Assembly: GCA_013349295.1 (NCBI GenBank)
Contig: DUZW01000014.1
Coordinates: 1-64,000 of the forward strand
Source of the DNA: Deltaproteobacteria bacterium
GTDB taxonomy: Bacteria; Desulfobacterota; Desulfobulbia; Desulfobulbales; Desulfurivibrionaceae
Reading direction: 5' to 3'
DNA: 64,000 bases
Below are positions 59,536-64,000 of this stretch, one piece after another. The translations under genes were made by a program, and so were the position numbers. The notes beneath the pieces are model-generated. The model did no database searches, was not told the origin of the DNA, and saw nothing but the letters and a program-made list of their open reading frames with translations. How positions within the stretch are numbered: the first letter of the stretch is position 1; each line of letters starts with the position of its first letter.

Positions 59536-60339
59536 TTACGGCTTTCTCGTGGAGAGCACGATCTGTTGCATTTCAAGCTTGAGTTGTCGGTTTTTCACCT
59601 CGGACAGGCTGAATGAGGCAACCTTGTCCTCGATGAAGATATGCTGCACCAGGATCTGGCCGGGAAGCTGTTTGTGGCGGCATTTTTGAACAACCACCCC
59701 GCCATTGTTCCCCCGATAACGCTTTTCGATGATGAGGTTTGGAAAATGTTTTTGGGTCAACAGCACGTCAATGGGTGTTTTTTCCTGCGTTATCTGTTTG
59801 TTCCCGAGGCCGAGCATGGTTTTTAATCTTGTGCCGATTGTTCCGGTGAGGCTGTCTTCCGGGGCATAAAAATACCCTTTTTGCGCGCCCTTGTCTTTGT
59901 TCGTGGTCAGGGTGGCAAAACGGGCGGTCAGCTGGGAATGTCCGTCCCTGCCGAGCACTGGCCCCTCTCCCTGGGTTGAGACCAGATGCCAGGGCCGTTG
60001 GTAGGTAAAGGAAAGGCCCGTGTTGTAATCCGTGAAAACCAGGGGCTGCGGTTGGGGCTGGGGTGGAGCAGGCTGTGTGTCCGGAGGCGGGGCGGCGACC
60101 GTCTTGTCCTGTGGCGTTACCTTGGCTGGCTTTGCCGTATCCTCTTTGGGGATCAGGGAAACACGTTTCCCTTTTGTCTCGGGACGAATCGTAGCGGCGG
60201 GTTTTTCCGGCTGGATGCTTTCTTCTGCCGGTTTTTCCTTGTCCGGGTGGGGCGCCGAGCCTTTCACCGCAGGCATGGTGCATGCGGTGACAAGGAAAGC
60301 AAGGGCGAATATCGCAGGGAGATAGGTGTATTTTTTCAT
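59536..60339 (-). CDS. lipoprotein with disordered linker
   Basis: This 267-residue protein has a lipoprotein signal (LAFLVTAC lipobox at residue 20), a Pro/Lys/Glu-rich linker of about 75 residues with a run of PPQPQPQP, and a C-terminal alpha/beta domain (about 100-265) beginning FTDYNTGLSFTYQRPWHLVS. The domain resembles PsbP-like or similar single-domain lipoproteins, but no family is firm. It is convergent to the aminotransferase gene across a terminator. It is probably outer-membrane attached. Confidence 0.75.
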   Translation of the reverse strand: MKKYTYLPAIFALAFLVTACTMPAVKGSAPHPDKEKPAEESIQPEKPAATIRPETKGKRVSLIPKEDTAKPAKVTPQDKTVAAPPPDTQPAPPQPQPQPLVFTDYNTGLSFTYQRPWHLVSTQGEGPVLGRDGHSQLTARFATLTTNKDKGAQKGYFYAPEDSLTGTIGTRLKTMLGLGNKQITQEKTPIDVLLTQKHFPNLIIEKRYRGNNGGVVVQKCRHKQLPGQILVQHIFIEDKVASFSLSEVKNRQLKLEMQQIVLSTRKP

Positions 60340-60682
60340 GGGATCTCCATTGGATCAATCGGTTGGGAATGCATGCAAAGATGTAACGTTGGCGGATAAA
60401 GCTGTCAATCGCAAAAAAAATCAGCCAAGGATCGCGGGGTGGAAAAAGATTGTTGAAATCGCAAAAAGACGCGATTACAACAGGTATTGCTTGGGAACTC
60501 TTTGACTTTATGTTACGGACATGTGGTCTTTTTCCCTTTTTGCGAGTTCGTCAAGATTGCCGCCCCGGCCTTTTTTTGAACTGCACTGCCTCCGGGAATA
60601 TGTATGAGGCAGTGTGATAATCCGGCGGATTTACGCCCGGGTGGGTCCATTTTCCGCCTGTCAGTTACCAAGAGAGAACCTA
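60340..60682. other. intergenic region upstream of trpS
   Basis: This 343-base divergent gap has no supported gene. A frame reaching back to 60614 extends trpS N-terminally but lacks the family start. No leader peptide rich in Trp was seen. Confidence 0.55.
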
Positions 60683-61648
60683 ATGAGAATCTTATCCGGG
60701 ATCCAGCCCTCTGGCCAGCTTCATATAGGCAACTACTTCGGCATGATGCGCTCCATGATCAGCAGCATGGATTCAAGCGAGCTGTACGCTTTTATCGTGG
60801 ATCTCCATGCCCTTACCTCGGTGCAGGACCGGGAGCGGTTGTCGCGCGGCACCCTTGAAGCGGCTACCGATTTTCTTGCCCTGGGGCTTGACCCGGACCG
60901 CTGCATCTTTTGGGTGCAGTCCGATGTGCCCGAGGTTACCGAACTGACTTGGATTCTTTCCGTCCTTACCCCCATGGGGTTGTTGGAACGCTGCCATTCA
61001 TACAAAGACAAGGTTGCCAAGGGCGTTGCTTCAAGCCACGGGCTGTTTTCCTATCCGGTGCTCATGGCGGCCGATATCCTGCTCTACCAGGCCGAACGGG
61101 TTCCGGTTGGCAAGGACCAAAAGCAGCACCTGGAGGTGGCCCGTGATATCGCGATCAAGTTCAACAACACCTATGGGGATACCTTTGTCGTGCCCGAGCC
61201 GGTCATTGACGACAACCTGGCCACCATCCCCGGGTTGGACGGCCAGAAGATGTCCAAATCCTATGGTAACACAATTCCCATCTTTGCCGCCGAAAAGGAG
61301 TTGAAGAAAAAGGTCATGGCCATTGTCACCGACGCCACCCCGGTGGAAGAGCCCAAGGACCCGGAGAAGTGCAACCTCTTCAGCCTTTATAAGCTGTTCG
61401 CCCCCGCGGATCGGCTGGCCGAGGTGCATGGCCTTTATGTGAACGGCGGGGCCATGTACGGCAAGATCAAGCTGGAGCTGCTTGATCTGCTCTGGGAGTA
61501 TTTCCGCGAGGCCCGGGAAAAGCGGGAGCAATTGCTGGCCGACCCAGGTCAGGTACGGGATATCCTCCATCGGGGCGCGGCCAAGGCCAGGGAAAAGGCG
61601 GCCATTACCCTGGATCTGGTCCGCGATCGGGTTGGCCTGAAGTATTGA
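60683..61648 (+). CDS. trpS: tryptophanyl-tRNA synthetase
   Basis: This 321-residue class I synthetase charges tRNA-Trp. It has the HIGH-type motif in QPSGQLHIGNYFG and KMSKS in GLDGQKMSKSYGN, plus a typical tryptophan-site region (AADILLYQAERVPVGKDQKQ). Length matches bacterial TrpS. The ATG at 60683 gives the usual N-terminus MRILSGIQPSG; the longer frame from 60614 is not used. A GAGAGAA sequence precedes it. Confidence 0.94.
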   Translation: MRILSGIQPSGQLHIGNYFGMMRSMISSMDSSELYAFIVDLHALTSVQDRERLSRGTLEAATDFLALGLDPDRCIFWVQSDVPEVTELTWILSVLTPMGLLERCHSYKDKVAKGVASSHGLFSYPVLMAADILLYQAERVPVGKDQKQHLEVARDIAIKFNNTYGDTFVVPEPVIDDNLATIPGLDGQKMSKSYGNTIPIFAAEKELKKKVMAIVTDATPVEEPKDPEKCNLFSLYKLFAPADRLAEVHGLYVNGGAMYGKIKLELLDLLWEYFREAREKREQLLADPGQVRDILHRGAAKAREKAAITLDLVRDRVGLKY

Positions 61649-61824
61649 GGAGCACAAGGTCTCCGTGGCGCCCTGGTATCTCGAGCCCCTGCCGTGTTGC
61701 GCTTGGCGGGAAGGTGGAATCCTGTAAGATCCTGGAGCCATGCTTCAGGGTCAATGCCAGGCCTTTGTTTAACGTGGTGTATTTCTGCTCATATCTTTTT
61801 GGGCGATTCCCGTAATTATCTGCG

Positions 61825-63033
61825 TCAGGTTTTTGCTTCCTCCTGCTCTTCCTCTCTTCTCTCCACCAAGGTAGCCGGAACAATGCTTCCGCTTCCATAC
61901 CGGTCGCTGATGGTATCGATCGCCTGATAGAGCCGGCAATCTTTCTCCCTGGTTCGGCTCTTGCCGAACAGGGCCAGCTGCCCGTGAGCCTCGGCAGGAC
62001 AAAGGTTCGCCAGCGATATCCCCAGTAATCGGATGGGGCGCGAGCCGATCTCGGTCTTGGCAAGAAGCAGGCGCCCTGTCTGGTAGAGGGCTTTGTCGTC
62101 GGCCACCGGCTCGGCCAGGGTGAGCGAGCGGGTCACCTGCACAAAATCCCGGTATTTGACCTTAATGGTGACGGTTCTGCCGGCCATTCCTTTCTCCCGC
62201 GTCCGTTTTCCCACCTTGAGGCACAGGGCCAGCAGTTCCTGTTCGAGTCTTTTTCTGTCGTGCAGATCCTCGCTAAAGGTTTCTTCGTGGCCGATGGACT
62301 TGACCTCATGCCTCGGTTCAACCGGGCGGTGGTCGATGCCTTTTGCCGATTCGTGCATCAAGAGTCCGGCCTTGCCGAACTTGGTGGTGAGGATGGCGAG
62401 CGGTATGCGGCTCAGGTCACCGATGGTTTTTACCCCGATCAGGGCCAGGGCCTGCTGGGTGGCCCTCCCCACCCCCCACAGGCGACCGATGGGCAAGGGC
62501 GCCAGAAAGGGCTTTTCCTGGCCGGGGGGGACAATGGTCAGCCCGTCCGGCTTGTTGAGATCGGAGGCGATCTTTGCCACCAGTTTCGAAGTGCCGACCC
62601 CGGCTGAAACGGTGAGGCCGATGGTTTCCCGGACCAACGTCTTGATCTTTAGGGCGATATCCTCCGCCGCCCCCATTAAGCATCGGCTTGCCGTGACATC
62701 CAGAAACGCCTCGTCGAGAGAGAGCGGTTCCACCATCGGGGTAAATTGCAGGAAGATCTCCATGATTCGCTGGGATATATCCTGATACCTGGCCATGCGG
62801 ACCGGAAGAAATACCCCGTTCGGGCAGAGTTTTCTGGCGGTAAGGATGGGCATGGCTGAATGCACCCCGAACTTCCGGGCTTCATAGGAGGCGGCGCAAA
62901 CCACGCCTCGGTTGCCGTTGCCGCCCACAACCACGGGCCGCCCCCGGAGGGTGGGATTGTCGAGAGTCTCGACGGAGGCGTAAAAGGCATCCATGTCGAG
63001 ATGGATGATACGACGGGTGGGATAAATCGGCAT
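61825..63033 (-). CDS. dinB: DNA polymerase IV
   Basis: This 402-residue Y-family polymerase carries the catalytic motifs HLDMDAFYASVE and PLSLDEAFLDVT, the helix-hairpin-helix part (GRLWGVGRATQQALALIGVK) and the little-finger domain (TFSEDLHDRKRLEQEL). It copies past DNA lesions with low fidelity. The start at 63033 (MPIYPTRRIIHLD) is chosen over a frame reaching to 63159. The C-terminus has no recognisable beta-clamp QLxLF box, except QLALFG about 45 residues before the end, which is a good match. Confidence 0.93.
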   Translation of the reverse strand: MPIYPTRRIIHLDMDAFYASVETLDNPTLRGRPVVVGGNGNRGVVCAASYEARKFGVHSAMPILTARKLCPNGVFLPVRMARYQDISQRIMEIFLQFTPMVEPLSLDEAFLDVTASRCLMGAAEDIALKIKTLVRETIGLTVSAGVGTSKLVAKIASDLNKPDGLTIVPPGQEKPFLAPLPIGRLWGVGRATQQALALIGVKTIGDLSRIPLAILTTKFGKAGLLMHESAKGIDHRPVEPRHEVKSIGHEETFSEDLHDRKRLEQELLALCLKVGKRTREKGMAGRTVTIKVKYRDFVQVTRSLTLAEPVADDKALYQTGRLLLAKTEIGSRPIRLLGISLANLCPAEAHGQLALFGKSRTREKDCRLYQAIDTISDRYGSGSIVPATLVERREEEQEEAKT

Positions 63034-63412
63034 AAATGCGGGACGCTCCCTTGACTGAGCTGGATGGCGATTGTTTTTTTCATGATATCCGCTTCGTTGG
63101 CGGATGCAAGCAAACGATTGCCCGGGTTGCGTAATGCAGTGATGTTGTGATCGTGCCAAGGTTTCCTGGTGTCAACAACCCGACGCCTTGTGGAGGGAAT
63201 TTATTTCCCTCTGCAAGGGGGGAAGGTTGTTTCGCAAGAACGGGTCTTGATTTTTTAGTTCTTGATTTTTCTTAGTTATTTTAAGATCATACGGCGTGTG
63301 TTGGCGGCGAGCCTTGCGGTTTATGGCTTTTAAAAAGAATGTTTCACCGATCTGGCATGAAAATAGCAAAGGTACTGGTCAAACATTCTTTTTAATAAAA
63401 GGAGCCGTTGCA
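63034..63412. other. intergenic region between dinB and the diguanylate cyclase
   Basis: This divergent gap of 379 bases contains no supported gene. A 65-codon minus-strand frame (63172-63369) lacks a ribosome site. No LexA-type box was identified by eye. Confidence 0.5.
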
Positions 63413-64000
63413 ATGAACACAGCAATCTCTCTCTCTGATAGGGAACTCGCAGGACCGATGAATCTGAATCATCTGATGGTGGAGCTTGATCGTTACCGCC
63501 GCCAGTCGGAATGGTTGAAACAGGTGAATGAGCTGCACGCCAGACTGGCAGGCGCCACTGATCTGCAGGGCATGATCGAGGCTTTTTCCGTATGGCTGAT
63601 GCCCCTGGTTGAGCATGACCTTATAGCCTACCGCAGCCTCGACCGGAGCCGGATGCATATTATCTGCTCTTGTCACGGGCCGGACCGGCGTCTTGCCATG
63701 CAGACAGCCGAAGAGGTTTTTGAGAAGGTGGATTGTCAATTGGATGACACCTGCTGTGCATGGGGCCCGTTTTTCGTGCAGCAATGGCGGATGTCATTGG
63801 CCGGTGACTCTGTTGCCGCCAATAAGGGCTGTCTGATGCTGTTGCGTCGGGGAACCTCCATTGAAGAAGAGGAAAGCCACATCCTGCGGGATGCCCTGGA
63901 TATTTTGGGCGAGTCCTTGCAGCGTGCCCTTATGTATGAGGATCTTTTTGCCCAGGCCAGGCGGGACATGCTCACCGGCCTTGACAACCGGCGGGTTTTT
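63413..64000 (+). CDS. GGDEF-domain diguanylate cyclase, 5' part
   Basis: The gene runs off the window; 196 codons are visible. The N-terminal 165 residues form a GAF-like sensor domain (LAGATDLQGMIEAFSVWLMP, then HIICSCHGPDRR and a CCAW segment). The final residues RRDMLTGLDNRRVF are the start of a GGDEF domain (DxLTGLxNRR). The complete enzyme would make cyclic di-GMP. The ATG at 63413 follows AAAGGAG. The catalytic GGDEF motif lies beyond the window, so activity cannot be judged. Confidence 0.85.
   Translation, partial: MNTAISLSDRELAGPMNLNHLMVELDRYRRQSEWLKQVNELHARLAGATDLQGMIEAFSVWLMPLVEHDLIAYRSLDRSRMHIICSCHGPDRRLAMQTAEEVFEKVDCQLDDTCCAWGPFFVQQWRMSLAGDSVAANKGCLMLLRRGTSIEEEESHILRDALDILGESLQRALMYEDLFAQARRDMLTGLDNRRVF

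Noticed and set aside
63172-63369. 65-codon minus-strand frame near dinB
   Set aside because: No ribosome site or family features; the region is better read as a promoter gap.

Overview
The window looks like part of the genome of a magnetotactic bacterium of the Desulfobacterota (former Deltaproteobacteria). The basis is a set of magnetosome genes (mamP, mamM, mamB, mamA, mamI, mamE, mamQ, mamK) mixed with Mad-type genes: a second actin-like protein resembling Mad28, a free-standing TauE/SafE protein and many coiled-coil proteins. That mixture is characteristic of Desulfobacterota and Nitrospirota magnetosome clusters, not of the alphaproteobacterial mamAB operon. No rRNA gene or taxonomic marker was available to confirm the assignment.

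Region 1 (1-11.5 kb) is a dense plus-strand operon for magnetosome membrane and biomineralisation proteins. It holds a small helical protein, MamP (PDZ plus two CxxCH magnetochrome motifs), the cation diffusion facilitators MamM and MamB, an EcsC-like protein, two LemA/MamQ-type proteins, a histidine-bearing membrane protein, MamA (TPR), MamI, MamE (protease plus one CxxCH plus PDZ), a beta-propeller protein, a membrane J-domain protein and TauE.

Region 2 (11.6-17.1 kb) starts with an unnamed repeat protein whose stop overlaps the start of a Rieske protein. Cytochrome b and a five-heme cytochrome c follow, forming a bc-type quinol-oxidising complex inside the magnetosome cluster. Next come a small protein with an Mms6-like Leu-Gly repeat, a glycine-rich membrane-hairpin protein and a receiver-PAS protein.

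Region 3 (17.2-28.3 kb) is bounded by two actin-like genes, mamK and a mad28-like gene. Between them lie six long coiled-coil proteins, a HEAT-repeat protein and a response regulator, probably the chain-assembly and positioning module.

Region 4 (28.3-33.2 kb) is a decayed margin. It contains a response-regulator gene broken by a shrunken IS30 copy, a LysR regulator, a CZB-domain protein, an intact IS481-type element, a second small glycine-rich membrane protein and a CheY-like protein.

Region 5 (33.5-48.03 kb) is a plasmid-like or ICE-like module. It has a Rep_3 initiator with iterons, a replication-relaxation protein, a CHC2/TOPRIM primase, tiny zinc-ribbon proteins, a DUF2958 protein, a family of 70-nt hairpins, and an AT-rich six-gene operon ending in a VirD4-like ATPase, followed by a toxin-antitoxin pair. 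It ends at a 56-bp 3' fragment of tRNA-Leu(CAG), a typical tyrosine-recombinase attachment scar.

Region 6 (48.2-64 kb) reads as core chromosome: motAB, a rhomboid protease, hflKC, thiE, citrate synthase, a SprA-type protein, an aminotransferase, trpS, dinB and a diguanylate cyclase cut by the window end.

The layout suggests that the magnetosome cluster and the plasmid-like module sit on one tRNA-Leu-integrated island whose left end lies outside the window. Main points worth following up: the bc complex coupled to the magnetosome operon, Mms6-like proteins outside the Alphaproteobacteria, the coiled-coil array between two actins, the repeated hairpin leaders and the unassigned operon at 42.0-46.8 kb.
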